Below are positions 17,507 through 26,913 of a DNA stretch of 64,000 bases, one piece after another. Every line of letters begins with the position of its first letter. Position 1 is the stretch's first letter. This DNA comes from Candidatus Tidjanibacter faecipullorum (GTDB lineage: Bacteria; Bacteroidota; Bacteroidia; Bacteroidales; Rikenellaceae): NCBI GenBank assembly GCA_019116245.1, contig DXCC01000004.1, positions 62,001 to 126,000 on the forward strand, written 5' to 3'. The position numbers and the translations under genes were made by a program. The notes under the pieces are model-generated. The model was given only the letters and a program-made list of their open reading frames with translations, was not told where the DNA came from and searched no databases.

Positions 17507-18919
17507 CTAAAATTTCTTGTCCTTGTTGGCGTCGTACACCGACTGGTAGAGCGCCGTCGGGTAGTGGCCCGTAAAGCAGGCGATGCACAGTTCGTGGCGG
17601 TCGCCGGCGGCCCGGAACAGCGCCTCGGGCGAAAGCCACTCCAGCGAATCGGCGCCGATGATCTCGCGGGCCCGCTCCTTGCCGTCCTTGCCGGCACAGA
17701 TCAGCTCGTCGTAGGTCGAGATATCCACGCCATAGAAACAGGGGCTGGTAATGGCCGGGCTGGCGATGCGCAGGTGGATCTCCTTGGCACCCGCCTGCCG
17801 CAGCATCTTCACGATGCGGCGCGAAGTGGTGCCGCGCACGATCGAGTCGTCCACCAGCACGATCCGCTTGCCGTCCACGATGCTGTGTACGGGCGACAGT
17901 TTCATCCGTACGCCCTTCTCGCGCAGCTCCTGCGAAGGCTGGATGAAGGTGCGGCCCACATATTTGTTCTTGATCAGGCCCAGCTCATAGGGAATGCCGC
18001 TCGCCTCGCTGTAGCCGATGGCGGCGCTGAGGCTCGAGTCGGGCACACCCACCACGATGTCGGCATCCACGGGATACTCCTCGTAGAGCATGCGGCCGGT
18101 CTCCTTGCGGAACGAGTGGACGTTCACGTTCTCGATGTCGCTGTCGGGACGGGCGAAATAGACATACTCCATGGCGCACATGTTGTAGTGCTTGAATTTG
18201 GAGTAGTCCACGCTCTGCAGGCCGTTTGCGTCGATGATGACCACCTCGCCCGGCGCCACGTCGCGCACGAACTCGGCTCCGACCACCTCAAAGGCACAGG
18301 TTTCGCTGCTGACCACCCATCCGTCGCCCAGACGGCCGATGGAGAGCGGACGCAGACCGTGTTTGTCGCGGCAGGCGTAGATTTTGCTGGCCGTTTCGAT
18401 CAGCAGGGCGAATGCGCCCTCCACCATGTTCAGCGCCTCCAGAATCGGAAAGATACGGTCCCTGTTGTCGGTCTCCTTCTTGATGAGGTGAGCGAAGATT
18501 TCACTGTCGGAGGTCGAGTGGAACAGGCTGCCGCGCTCCTCGAGGAAGGTGCGCAGCTGCACGGAGTTGACGAGGTTGCCGTTGTGGGCCAGTGCGAAGT
18601 CGCCCGTGCTGTGCATGAACAGGAACGGCTGCACGTTGTCGATGCCGCCGCCGCCCGTGGTCGAGTAGCGGACATGACCGATCGCCATGTTGCCGGTCAG
18701 CGTTTTGATATTGTCCTCGTTGAACACCTCGGTCACCAGGCCTTCGCCCTTGACGCGATGGAAGACACGGTTGTCGACGCTCACGATGCCGCAGCCTTCC
18801 TGGCCGCGGTGCTGCAGCGAGTGGAGTCCGTAGTAGGTGAGCGAAGCCGCATTTTCAACGCCGAAAACACCGAACACGCCGCACTCTTCGTGGATCGTTC
18901 TGTCCTGATAAATAGCCAT
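17507..18919 (-). CDS. purF: Glutamine PRPP amidotransferase (propeptide, Fe-S type)
   Basis: PurF commits PRPP to purine synthesis. From ATG 18919 the product is 470 residues with a 12-residue propeptide, so processing would expose Cys13 (HEECGVFGVFG) as N-terminal nucleophile, as in Bacillus PurF. The PRPP loop IVLVDDSIVRGTT is near residue 350. Cysteines at the Bacillus [4Fe-4S] positions are kept: MCAMEYVYF, SPCFYG and LCIACFTG. An oxygen-sensitive cluster fits an anaerobe. A hairpin and T-run sit in the 192-nt gap after purC. Confidence 0.97.
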   Translation of the reverse strand: MAIYQDRTIHEECGVFGVFGVENAASLTYYGLHSLQHRGQEGCGIVSVDNRVFHRVKGEGLVTEVFNEDNIKTLTGNMAIGHVRYSTTGGGGIDNVQPFLFMHSTGDFALAHNGNLVNSVQLRTFLEERGSLFHSTSDSEIFAHLIKKETDNRDRIFPILEALNMVEGAFALLIETASKIYACRDKHGLRPLSIGRLGDGWVVSSETCAFEVVGAEFVRDVAPGEVVIIDANGLQSVDYSKFKHYNMCAMEYVYFARPDSDIENVNVHSFRKETGRMLYEEYPVDADIVVGVPDSSLSAAIGYSEASGIPYELGLIKNKYVGRTFIQPSQELREKGVRMKLSPVHSIVDGKRIVLVDDSIVRGTTSRRIVKMLRQAGAKEIHLRIASPAITSPCFYGVDISTYDELICAGKDGKERAREIIGADSLEWLSPEALFRAAGDRHELCIACFTGHYPTALYQSVYDANKDKKF

Positions 18920-19044
18920 TTGCTTTCCTCCGAATAAAAATTGTCGTTTGCCGGTCTGCCGCAGCGGCCGGCTGCCGGAAGGCCCCGTCGTGCGGGGAGC
19001 TCCGACCCTGCTTCTGCGCAAGGGTCACCCCTCGCCGCAGAAAA

Positions 19045-19092
19045 AAAAGGTTTTCCGGCCCCGTAAAGATAACATTTTTTACGGGACCGGAA
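19045..19092 (-). terminator. Intrinsic terminator or attenuator between purC and purF
   Basis: TTCCGGTCCCGTAAA (19092-19078) pairs over 15 bp, with one G-U, with TTTACGGGGCCGGAA (19067-19053); AACC and a run of eight T follow. It lies inside the otherwise continuous purine operon, so it probably sets relative expression of purF and later genes. Confidence 0.65.
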
Positions 19093-19111
19093 TATACCGT
19101 TCCGTGCTTCT

Positions 19112-19819
19112 CTATTTCGTGAGACGACGGAGAATCTCTTCGTAGGCCTCGTGCACCTTGCCCAGGTCGCGGCGGAACCGGTCCTTGTCGAGCTTTTCGT
19201 TGGTCTCGGCATCCCACAGGCGGCTGGTGTCGGGACTGATCTCGTCGGCCAGCACGATCTTACCGTCGCTCGTCCTGCCGAACTCCAGTTTGAAGTCCAC
19301 CAGCTTGATTCCCAGCACTTTGAACAGGTCGGTAAGCAGCACGTTGATCCGGCGGGTCATGTCCAGGATCTCGTCCAGCTCCTCGTAGGAGGCAATGCCC
19401 AGCGCCACGACATGGTCGTTGTTGATGAGCGGATCGCCCAGTTCGTCCTTCTTGTAGCAGAGGTCGATAATCGTGTTCGCCGGTTGGGTTCCTTCGGGAA
19501 TGTCGAGCCGTTTGGCCATCGAGCCGGCGATGATATTGCGCACGATCACCTCCATCGGGAAGATCTTCACGCGGCGGCAGAGCTGGTCGCGGTCATTGAG
19601 CTGCTCGACGAAATGGGTCGGAATGCCATGCTCCATGAGGTACTTGAAGATGATGGCCGAGATCTGATTGTTGAGCTGGCCCTTGCCCTCGATGGTGGCT
19701 TTCTTCACGTTATTGTAGGCCGACGCATCATCCTTGTAGTGGATGATGATCAGCTCGGGATCGTCCGTCAGAAAAACCTGTTTGGCTTTGCCCTCGTAGA
19801 GCAATTCACGTTTTTCCAT
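19112..19819 (-). CDS. purC: SAICAR synthase
   Basis: PurC joins aspartate to CAIR. The 235-residue product begins EKRELLYEGKAKQVF and carries the ATP and substrate motifs KGQLNNQ, VEVIVRN-like MEVIVRNIIAGS near 92 and DFKLEFGR near 178, then DEISPDTSRLWD near 196. Length is typical. It sits 79 nt after purL, the gap holding a GC-rich stem near 19866-19885 without T-run, and before an intrinsic terminator that precedes purF. Confidence 0.97.
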   Translation of the reverse strand: MEKRELLYEGKAKQVFLTDDPELIIIHYKDDASAYNNVKKATIEGKGQLNNQISAIIFKYLMEHGIPTHFVEQLNDRDQLCRRVKIFPMEVIVRNIIAGSMAKRLDIPEGTQPANTIIDLCYKKDELGDPLINNDHVVALGIASYEELDEILDMTRRINVLLTDLFKVLGIKLVDFKLEFGRTSDGKIVLADEISPDTSRLWDAETNEKLDKDRFRRDLGKVHEAYEEILRRLTK

Positions 19820-19898
19820 ATTGCTGTGTTTTATTGCTTGTCCTTGAGTCGTATTGCATCATAACGGGCGTGCGGCCTCGGGCCGCACGTGTTCCGCC

Positions 19899-22800
19899 TT
19901 ATTTTTTTCTGAAGTACCGTACGGCATTGCCGAACAGATCCTGCGTCTTCTCGCCGGCGATGTTCCGGTAGAGATTCCGCTCGTAACGCTCCGTGTGGCC
20001 CATCTTGCCCAGAATCTGACCGTCGCGGCTCACGATACCCTCGATGCCGTAATAGGAGCCATTCGGGTTGAAGGGGGCCTTTCCGGTCGGTTCTCCCGCC
20101 TCGTCGGCATACTGGAAGGCCACCTGTCCGTTGGCAAAGAGCTCCTCGGCGAGCTTGCGGCTCACCACGAACTTGCCCTCGCCGTGGCTTACGGCAATCG
20201 TGTGCAGGTCACCTACCTCGAATCCGGCCAGCCAGGGGGAGTTCACCGAGGCCACCCGCGTGCGCACCGCCTGCGAAATGTGACGGTTCACGTCGTTGCG
20301 GAAGAGGGTCGGCGACTCCGGCGTCACCATGCCGAGCCGTCCGTAGGGCAGCAGTCCCGACTTGACGAGGGCCTGGAAACCGTTGCAGATGCCGAGGATC
20401 AGACCACCGCGGTCGAGCAGTTTGTGGATCTCGTCCGTAATGGCCTTGTTGTTCAGCACGCTGACGATGAACTTGCCGCTTCCGTCGGGTTCGTCGCCCG
20501 AGGAGAAGCCGCCGCTGAGCACGAAGATGTCGCAGGCGGCAATCCGCTGGCGCATCTCTTCGATCGACCCCAGCACGTCGTCGGCCGTCAGGTTGCGGAA
20601 CACGCTGAAGGTCACCTCCGCACCGGCGCGACGGAATGCCTTGGCCGTGTCGTAGTCGCAGTTCGTTCCGGGGAACGAGGGCAGGAAGGCCACGGGGTGC
20701 TCCTTCGCCTCGCCCTTGTAGGTATGTTTCACCGTCGGAGCGGTCACTTTCATCACTTCGGGGCACGTTGCGCCGCGATCGGGATAGATCGTGCAGAACT
20801 TCGCGGTATTGGCCTCAAGCAGCCGGTCGAGCGCCATGCGCACGCCGTTGACCGTCACCGCCTCGTCGGCCACCGTGCGGCCGAGCAGTTCCACATGCTC
20901 TCCGGTCAGTTCCGTACGGCTCTCCACCACGAGCGAACCGTATCCGAAGCCGAAGAGGGTCGGCTCGTCAATCGTGATCTCGGCACCGATGCGGTTACCG
21001 AAGGCCATCTTGGCCACCGCTTCGGCCACACCGCCGAACCCGACCGCCCAGCCCGAGACGATGTCGCCCCGCTCGATGCGGTCGCTCACCATCGTCCAGT
21101 TGCGGCGCAGTTGTTCCGTGTCGGGCATCCGGTTGGCGTGCGGCACGTGACGGATCAGGTAGATGCGGTTGCCCGCCTCCTTGAATTCGGGGCTGATGAC
21201 CCGGCCGGCATCGACCGTCGTCACACCGAAGGCAATGAGGGTCGGCGGCACGTTGATATCCTTGAAGGTGCCGCTCATGGAGTCCTTGCCACCGATCGAC
21301 GGCAGCCCCAGTTCGTACTGCATCTTCAGCGCGCCGAGCAGGGCGGCTGCCGGCAGGCCCCACGTGTGGGGATCCTCGGTCATGCGCTCGAAATACTCCT
21401 GATAGGAGAAGCGCATCCGGTCGAAGCGGGCACCGGCCGACACGGCTTTCGTCACGGCCTCAACGACCGCATAGGCCGCACCGTGATAGGGGCTCCACTT
21501 GGTGATATAGGGGTTGTAGCCGAAGGTCATGATGCTGGCCGTGTCGGTATAGCCGTCTCCGACGGGAATCTTCTGCACGGACACCTGCGTTTCGGTGGTC
21601 TGCGTGCGGCCGCCGTAAGGCATCAGCACGGTCGAACGGCCGATCGTCGAGTCGAACATTTCGACCAGTCCCTTCTGCGAGAGGACGTTGTTGTCCGACA
21701 GGGTTTCGGTCATCCGCTCCTCCAGCGTCGCGCCGTTCCGGCGACAGGCAAAGGGATCACCCTGCTCCTCTACGCGGCCGATCGTGGCCTTGGCATAGTG
21801 TTTCGCACCGGCGCTGTCGATGAAGTCGCGGGACAGATCGACCACCAGTTCGCCCTTGCCGTACATGCGCATGCGGCGCGTGTCGGTTACATCGGCCACA
21901 TGGGTCGCCTCCACGTTCTCCTCGGCGCAGTACCGCTCGAATTCGGCGCGGTCCTTCGCCTCGATCACCACGGCCATGCGCTCCTGCGATTCGCTGATGG
22001 CCAGCTCGGTATAGTTCAGGCCGCTGTACTTGGTCGGCACGCGGTCGAGATAGATGTCCAGTCCGTCGGTCAGCTCGCCGATCGCCACGCTCACGCCGCC
22101 CGCACCGAAGTCGTTGGACTTCTTGATGAGGCGCGTCACCTCCGGACGGCGGAACAGCCGCTGCAGTTTGCGCTCTTCGGGGGCGTTGCCCTTCTGCACC
22201 TCGCTGCTGCACAGCTCCAGCGAGTGGGCGTTGTGCTCCTTCGACGAACCCGTCGCACCGCCCACGCCATCACGGCCGGTACGGCCGCCCAGCAGCAGGA
22301 CAATGTCACCCGGCACGGGCGATTCGCGGCGCACGTTCTCGGCCTTCACGGCACCGACCACGGCACCCACCTCGAGTCGTTTGGCCACATAGTCGTCGTG
22401 ATAGATCTCGCGCACCTGGGTCGTCGCCAGACCGATCTGGTTGCCGTAGCTCGAATAGCCGGCAGCCGCCTTCGTACTGATGATACGCTGCGGCAGCTTG
22501 CCCTCGAGGGTTTCGCTCACCGGCATGTAGATGTTGCCCGCACCGGTCACGCGCATGGCCTGGTAGACATAGGCACGACCCGAGAGCGGGTCACGGATGG
22601 CACCGCCCAGACAGGTCGAGGCACCGCCGAACGGTTCGATCTCGGTCGGGTGGTTATGGGTCTCGTTCTTGAACTGCAGCAGCCATTTTTCCGGTTTGCC
22701 GTCCACATCGACCGTAATGAAGATGCTGCAGGCGTTATTCTCTTCGCTCTGCTCCATGTCGTCGAGCAGGCCTTTCTTTTTCAGGTAGCGGGCGCCGATC

Positions 22801-23612
22801 GTGGCCATATCCATCAGGCACTCGGCCTTTTCGCCGCGGCCGAGTGCCTCGCGCATGCGGCGGTAGAGGGCCAGCGACTCCTCCATCTCCCCGCGCATGA
22901 ACGAATCGTCCACCCGGATCTCCTCCAGCACGGTCGTGAAGGTGGTATGACGGCAGTGGTCACTCCAGTAGGTATCCAGAATGCGGAGCTCCGTCTCGCG
23001 CGGATCGCGTCCCTCGGCCCGGAAATAGTTGACCACCTCACGCAGGTCGTCAGCATTCATGGCCAGTCCGTTGGCCTTGCAGTAGGGAGCCAGCTCGGCA
23101 TCGGTCATCTTCGTGAAGCCCTCCAGAATGGGCGCCGGTTTGACTTCGGCGTGCTCGGTGTCGCTCAGACGCGACATGTCCTTCTCGCGCGACTCGACGG
23201 CATTGATGTAGTATTTGCGGATCCGCGCCATATCTTCGTCCGGCACGGGTTCGGCGAACAGCAGCAGCCGCGCACTGCGGATGTTGATCCGGGCCTGCGG
23301 CTCGATCAGCCGCACACAATCCATGGCCGAAGCGGCACGCTGATCGAACTGACCGGGCAGATACTCCACGGCCAGATAGCTGCGTCCCTCCAGGTCGCAG
23401 GCGTCGGTCACCACGTCGGTCACCACCTCGCCGAAGACGCCGTAACGGCTCCGCTCGAGCAGTTCGGGCGTAAAGCCGAACAGGTCGTACACATTCAGCA
23501 GACGCAATCCCTCGAGCTTCAGCCCCAGGTTGGCGTTCAACTCGTTCTGCAGGCTCTGCGCCTCCACCCGGAATTCCGGTTTCTTCTCTACGAAAATACG
23601 GTAGTTTTCCAT
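19899..23612 (-). CDS. purL: FGAM synthase, large single-chain form
   Basis: PurL amidates FGAR using glutamine. At 1237 residues it is the long form that fuses synthetase and glutaminase, as in proteobacteria and Bacteroidetes, so no separate purS or purQ is needed. Synthetase landmarks include DTYWSDHCRHTTF near 210, NETHNHPTEIEPF near 315 and GGKDSMSGTF near 775. The class I glutaminase at the C-terminus has FPGTNCDYD near 980, Cys in GICNGFQ near 1080 and His-Glu in SHGEGKFV near 1145. It is the longest gene in the window. Confidence 0.98.
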   Translation of the reverse strand: MENYRIFVEKKPEFRVEAQSLQNELNANLGLKLEGLRLLNVYDLFGFTPELLERSRYGVFGEVVTDVVTDACDLEGRSYLAVEYLPGQFDQRAASAMDCVRLIEPQARINIRSARLLLFAEPVPDEDMARIRKYYINAVESREKDMSRLSDTEHAEVKPAPILEGFTKMTDAELAPYCKANGLAMNADDLREVVNYFRAEGRDPRETELRILDTYWSDHCRHTTFTTVLEEIRVDDSFMRGEMEESLALYRRMREALGRGEKAECLMDMATIGARYLKKKGLLDDMEQSEENNACSIFITVDVDGKPEKWLLQFKNETHNHPTEIEPFGGASTCLGGAIRDPLSGRAYVYQAMRVTGAGNIYMPVSETLEGKLPQRIISTKAAAGYSSYGNQIGLATTQVREIYHDDYVAKRLEVGAVVGAVKAENVRRESPVPGDIVLLLGGRTGRDGVGGATGSSKEHNAHSLELCSSEVQKGNAPEERKLQRLFRRPEVTRLIKKSNDFGAGGVSVAIGELTDGLDIYLDRVPTKYSGLNYTELAISESQERMAVVIEAKDRAEFERYCAEENVEATHVADVTDTRRMRMYGKGELVVDLSRDFIDSAGAKHYAKATIGRVEEQGDPFACRRNGATLEERMTETLSDNNVLSQKGLVEMFDSTIGRSTVLMPYGGRTQTTETQVSVQKIPVGDGYTDTASIMTFGYNPYITKWSPYHGAAYAVVEAVTKAVSAGARFDRMRFSYQEYFERMTEDPHTWGLPAAALLGALKMQYELGLPSIGGKDSMSGTFKDINVPPTLIAFGVTTVDAGRVISPEFKEAGNRIYLIRHVPHANRMPDTEQLRRNWTMVSDRIERGDIVSGWAVGFGGVAEAVAKMAFGNRIGAEITIDEPTLFGFGYGSLVVESRTELTGEHVELLGRTVADEAVTVNGVRMALDRLLEANTAKFCTIYPDRGATCPEVMKVTAPTVKHTYKGEAKEHPVAFLPSFPGTNCDYDTAKAFRRAGAEVTFSVFRNLTADDVLGSIEEMRQRIAACDIFVLSGGFSSGDEPDGSGKFIVSVLNNKAITDEIHKLLDRGGLILGICNGFQALVKSGLLPYGRLGMVTPESPTLFRNDVNRHISQAVRTRVASVNSPWLAGFEVGDLHTIAVSHGEGKFVVSRKLAEELFANGQVAFQYADEAGEPTGKAPFNPNGSYYGIEGIVSRDGQILGKMGHTERYERNLYRNIAGEKTQDLFGNAVRYFRKK

Positions 23613-23666
23613 ATCCTTATTGCGCGTTGTCTCTTGCTTGTATTGTTGTTTGTTCTGATCGCCGCC

Positions 23667-24800
23667 CTACTCCACGAAACGGCTGCGCCACTCGGCGTCA
23701 TACTGCTCCGGCGTCATGCCCACATAGGTGATGTGCCCCATCTTGCGTTTGGGCTTGCTCACCGTCTTGCCGTAAATGTGAACGTAGACGCCCGGCTCCT
23801 GTCTGGACTGGCTGCTGTCGGTCCCGTGGCCGATCTCCCGGGCGATCGCTTCGGCCGCCTCGAGATCCTCGCCGAGAATGTTCTTCATCACCGTGGGGGC
23901 CACCAGCTTCGGCTCTTCGAGCGGCAGCCCGAGCAGGAAGCGGCACAGTTCGCGGAACTGGTTGGTCGTACACCCCTCAATGGTATAGTGACCGCTGTTG
24001 TGCGGACGGGGGGCCATTTCGTTGAAGTAGATCTCCTCGCCGCGGATGAAATACTCGATGGCGAGAATGCCCTTGTAGCCGCAGCGATGCATGAACGCCT
24101 CGCTCTGACGCACGAGCCGCCCGCGCACCTCGTCGCTCATCTTCGGCGCCGGCACCAGACACAGGTCGAGGATACCCTCGCGGTGAATGTTCTGGCCGAT
24201 CGGGAAACTGACGATCCGCTCGCCGTCGCTGACCATCACGATGCTGGCCTCGTAGTCGAACGGCACGAACTCCTCCAGGATGGCGGGCGTTCCCCAGTAG
24301 GGTTCCGTTTTGGCAATGTCCTCCGGCCGGCGCAGCACGACCTGACCGTGACCGTCGTACCCCAGCGTGCGGGTCTTGAAGACGCACGGGTAGCCGATCT
24401 CGAAGAGGCCCCGCAGCAGCGATTCGCGGTCGATGACCTCCGCAAAGCGGGGCGTCTGCAGACCGTTGTCGCGCGCATTGCTCTTTTCGCGCACCCGGTC
24501 CTGCGAGTCGAAGAGGGGTTTGTAGCCCTGCGGAATGTTGTACCGCTCCATCAGCGGCACGATCACCTCGCCGGGCACGTTCTCGAATTCGTAGGTCACC
24601 ACATCGCTCCGGCGGCACAGCTCCTCGAGCGCCGCCGCATCGTCATACGCCGCCACGATGTGCTCGTCGCACACCCGGAAGGCAGGCGCATCCGGCGCGG
24701 GATCGAGACTGATCGTCCGCGCCCCCAGGCGGGCCGCCTGTTCGGCGATCATGAGTCCCAGCTGGCCTCCGCCGATGATTCCTATGGTTTTCACTCCCAT
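23667..24800 (-). CDS. purK: N5-carboxyaminoimidazole ribonucleotide synthase
   Basis: PurK carboxylates AIR with bicarbonate and ATP to give N5-CAIR, the substrate of PurE encoded 9 nt upstream. The 377-residue ATP-grasp protein starts with IGIIGGGQLGLM and contains VTYEFENVP near 72, KTRTLGYDGHGQ near 146 and NEMAPRPHNSGHYTIE near 265. Presence of PurK implies the bacterial two-step PurK/PurE carboxylation route. Confidence 0.98.
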   Translation of the reverse strand: MGVKTIGIIGGGQLGLMIAEQAARLGARTISLDPAPDAPAFRVCDEHIVAAYDDAAALEELCRRSDVVTYEFENVPGEVIVPLMERYNIPQGYKPLFDSQDRVREKSNARDNGLQTPRFAEVIDRESLLRGLFEIGYPCVFKTRTLGYDGHGQVVLRRPEDIAKTEPYWGTPAILEEFVPFDYEASIVMVSDGERIVSFPIGQNIHREGILDLCLVPAPKMSDEVRGRLVRQSEAFMHRCGYKGILAIEYFIRGEEIYFNEMAPRPHNSGHYTIEGCTTNQFRELCRFLLGLPLEEPKLVAPTVMKNILGEDLEAAEAIAREIGHGTDSSQSRQEPGVYVHIYGKTVSKPKRKMGHITYVGMTPEQYDAEWRSRFVE

Positions 24801-24809
24801 GGCCGCGGT

Positions 24810-25283
24810 TTACTGCAGTTCGGTCATCAGCACGGTTTCGGTCTGCTTGCGACGGAATTCATCGAGCGACACGGCCAGTTTCTCGTCCTTCAGGGCGAGG
24901 ATGCTCACGGCAATCAGCGCGGCATTCTTGGCGCCGTTGATGGCCACCGTAGCCACCGGCACGCCGGCCGGCATCTGCACGATCGAGAGCAGCGAGTCGA
25001 GGCCGTTCAGCGCACGCGACTTGACCGGCACGCCGATCACGGGCAGCGGCGTCATGGCAGCCGTCATGCCCGGCAGGTGGGCAGCGCCGCCCGCACCGGC
25101 AATGATGACCTCAATGCCGCGCTCGCGGGCCGTTTTGGCATACTCCGCCAGCAAATCGGGCGTACGGTGCGCGCTCACGATGCGCTTTTCGTACGACACT
25201 CCGAACTGTTCCAACGTCTCAGCCGCACCGGACATCACCTCCCAGTCGCTGATCGAACCCATAATCACTCCGACCTTAGCCAT
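24810..25283 (-). CDS. purE: N5-CAIR mutase, first gene of the purine operon
   Basis: PurE moves the carboxylate of N5-CAIR to C4. The 157-residue class I PurE has GSISDWEVM at 9-17, the SAHRTPD loop near 42 and [11 protein letters not shown] near 70. ATG 25283 is set by family start ([10 protein letters not shown]); the frame stays open for 378 nt upstream but that part has no protein character and includes the predicted leader. A promoter is proposed at 25553-25583. Confidence 0.97.
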   Translation of the reverse strand: MAKVGVIMGSISDWEVMSGAAETLEQFGVSYEKRIVSAHRTPDLLAEYAKTARERGIEVIIAGAGGAAHLPGMTAAMTPLPVIGVPVKSRALNGLDSLLSIVQMPAGVPVATVAINGAKNAALIAVSILALKDEKLAVSLDEFRRKQTETVLMTELQ

Positions 25284-25552
25284 GGTTTTGTTCTCTGTTT
25301 TTACTTTCGACAATCGGTTCGTTTCAATAGACAAACCGCCACGACACAACCTGTCATAGCGGCTCATTCCCTTCCTGTGCATGCTGCCTTCCGCAGTTTT
25401 CCTCCGGACCGGGCCATCCGTTCCCCACCGGAAGCGAGGGTCGTTCCACCTCGGCCGGTTTCGTTCCGAATCTCCTTCTCCGTCGTCATGGTCTGCATCT
25501 GGAAACGGGCTGTTGCACAACGGTTCTCGACGAACCTCTGTTTTTAAAGTCG

Positions 25553-25583
25553 TAAAGGTAATACTTTTCCCGAAAACAACCAA
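25553..25583 (-). promoter_or_regulatory. Probable purine-operon promoter
   Basis: On the minus strand TTG (25583-25581), 20 nt, TACCTTTA (25560-25553), one mismatch from TAnnTTTG. It lies between the pyr terminator and purE and is the best promoter match there. Confidence 0.5.
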
Positions 25584-25659
25584 CGACGCCCCCCGTTTTT
25601 CGCCCCATCCTCCGGACCGGGCACGGAGCGGATCGGTACAGACCGTGCGCGCCCCTGTC

Positions 25660-25704
25660 AAAAAAACGAAAGGGCCGGAACGATCCGACGATCATTCCGG
25701 CCCT
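25660..25704 (-). terminator. Terminator of the pyrimidine operon
   Basis: AGGGCCGGAA and TTCCGGCCCT form a 10-bp stem just after the pyrB stop codon; TTCG and seven T follow on the minus strand. It cleanly separates the pyr and pur operons. Confidence 0.8.
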
Positions 25705-25730
25705 GCGGTCAACGGGTACGTCCCGTGCGA

Positions 25731-26816
25731 CTATTTACGCACGAGCGTCTCGCAGTATGCGCAACGGTATGCACCCTCTTCGCCCTCTACCGGACGCATG
25801 AGCTGCGGCACATTCTCCGAGTTGCTGATGCAGCGCTTGTTCGTACAGCGCACACCGGCGGGGTTCTCCTGTACGCCGATCAGCTGCGGATTCTCCATGC
25901 GTTTGGTTTCCCATTCGAAGAGTTTGCAGATTAGCGCCATACGCATGAACTTGCCGTTCTCAACCTCGCGGAAGTAGGCGGCACGCGGATCCTTGTCCAC
26001 CTCTACGGCGATTTCGTTCACGCGGGGCAGCGGGTGCAGGACGGCCATGTTTTTCTTGGCCAGTTTCATCTTCTCGGCGTCGAGGATGTAGGTATCCTTC
26101 AGGGCCTCGTACACGGCCGGGTCGTCGAAACGCTCGCGCTGTACGCGGGTCATGTAGAGGATGTCGAGTTCGGGCATCACGCTCTCCATGTCACGCACCT
26201 CGGTGTAGGGGATGCCGGCCTCGCGGAGCTCCTCCAGCACATGCTCCGGCATCTTCAGTTCGTCGGGCGAGATCATCACGAAGCGGATGTTCTCGTAACG
26301 CATCATGGCCTTGGTGAGCGAGTGTACCGTACGGCCGAACTTCAGGTCACCGCACATACCGATCACGAGGTTGTCCAGACGGCGCATTTCGCGTTTGATG
26401 GTGAGCAGGTCGGCCAGGGTCTGCGTCGGGTGGCAGTGCGAGCCGTCGCCGCCGTTGATGATCGGAATGTCGGTCACGCGCGAAGCCACCAGCGGAGCGC
26501 CGTCTTTCGGGTGACGCATCGCGATGATGTCGGCGAATTTGTTGATGGTCATTATGGTATCGGCAAGCGACTCTCCCTTGGTTACCGAAGAGGTGCTTGC
26601 ATCCGAGAAACCGAGCACATTACCCCCGAGTTCGAGCATGGCGGCCTCGAAGCTGAGGCGCGTACGCGTACTGGGTTCGTAGAAGAGGGTGGCAAGCGTT
26701 TTGTTCTTGCATCTTTCCGTATAAGCCGGACGGTCTGCGATAATGTCGAGCGCGAGATCGATGATCTCCTGCAGTTCCTGCATGCTCAGGTCGGTGATGT
26801 CAATCAGATGATGCAT
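25731..26816 (-). CDS. pyrB: Aspartate carbamoyltransferase with fused PyrI-type zinc domain
   Basis: PyrB makes carbamoyl-aspartate. The catalytic chain (about residues 1-305) has the carbamoyl-phosphate motif STRTRLSF at 49-56, Lys80, GSHCHPTQ at 125-132 and HPLPR at 261-265. It is 361 residues, longer than usual, because residues ~310-361 match the zinc-binding half of PyrI: C324-x4-C329 and C352-x2-C355, the same spacing as in the E. coli regulatory chain, with [14 protein letters not shown] leading in. The nucleotide-binding half of PyrI is absent and no separate pyrI is seen. It is the last gene of the pyr operon. CTP/ATP allostery therefore seems unlikely, but a structural role is possible. 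Confidence 0.95.
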   Translation of the reverse strand: MHHLIDITDLSMQELQEIIDLALDIIADRPAYTERCKNKTLATLFYEPSTRTRLSFEAAMLELGGNVLGFSDASTSSVTKGESLADTIMTINKFADIIAMRHPKDGAPLVASRVTDIPIINGGDGSHCHPTQTLADLLTIKREMRRLDNLVIGMCGDLKFGRTVHSLTKAMMRYENIRFVMISPDELKMPEHVLEELREAGIPYTEVRDMESVMPELDILYMTRVQRERFDDPAVYEALKDTYILDAEKMKLAKKNMAVLHPLPRVNEIAVEVDKDPRAAYFREVENGKFMRMALICKLFEWETKRMENPQLIGVQENPAGVRCTNKRCISNSENVPQLMRPVEGEEGAYRCAYCETLVRK

Positions 26817-26913
26817 AATAAACCGAATTTAAAGGTATGGTAACTCTTTGTTTGTCTCTGTTGTTGGTTGTGCATCGCCCCGGGAGGCGGTGCGGGGCGG
26901 CCGCTGCGGCTGC

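Larger units (their letters stand above)
25284..25730. other. Interoperon region with long purine-operon leader
   Basis: No gene is supported in these 447 nt. From right to left it contains the pyr-operon terminator (25660-25704), a promoter (25553-25583) and a ~260-nt leader before purE. The leader has an 11-bp hairpin at 25336-25362 (CCGCTATGACA paired with TGTCGTGGCGG, two G-U pairs, GGTTG loop) and a smaller GGTTC/GAACC stem near 25521-25537. I recognise no known riboswitch in it. Confidence 0.5.

Noticed and set aside
19854..25547. Very long plus-strand open frame (about 1,900 codons) across the purine genes
   Set aside because: It is antisense to purC, purL, purK and purE, is His/Arg/Gly-rich without any domain, and arises because GC-rich codons leave few stops on the opposite strand. 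The minus-strand genes match known families exactly.
25284..25560. Cobalamin, purine or other known riboswitch before purE
   Set aside because: I looked for conserved core sequences and found none that match; only unassigned hairpins remain.
25284..25661. In-frame upstream extension of purE
   Set aside because: The family starts at [10 protein letters not shown] (25283). The upstream codons cross the pyr terminator and predicted promoter and have no protein character.
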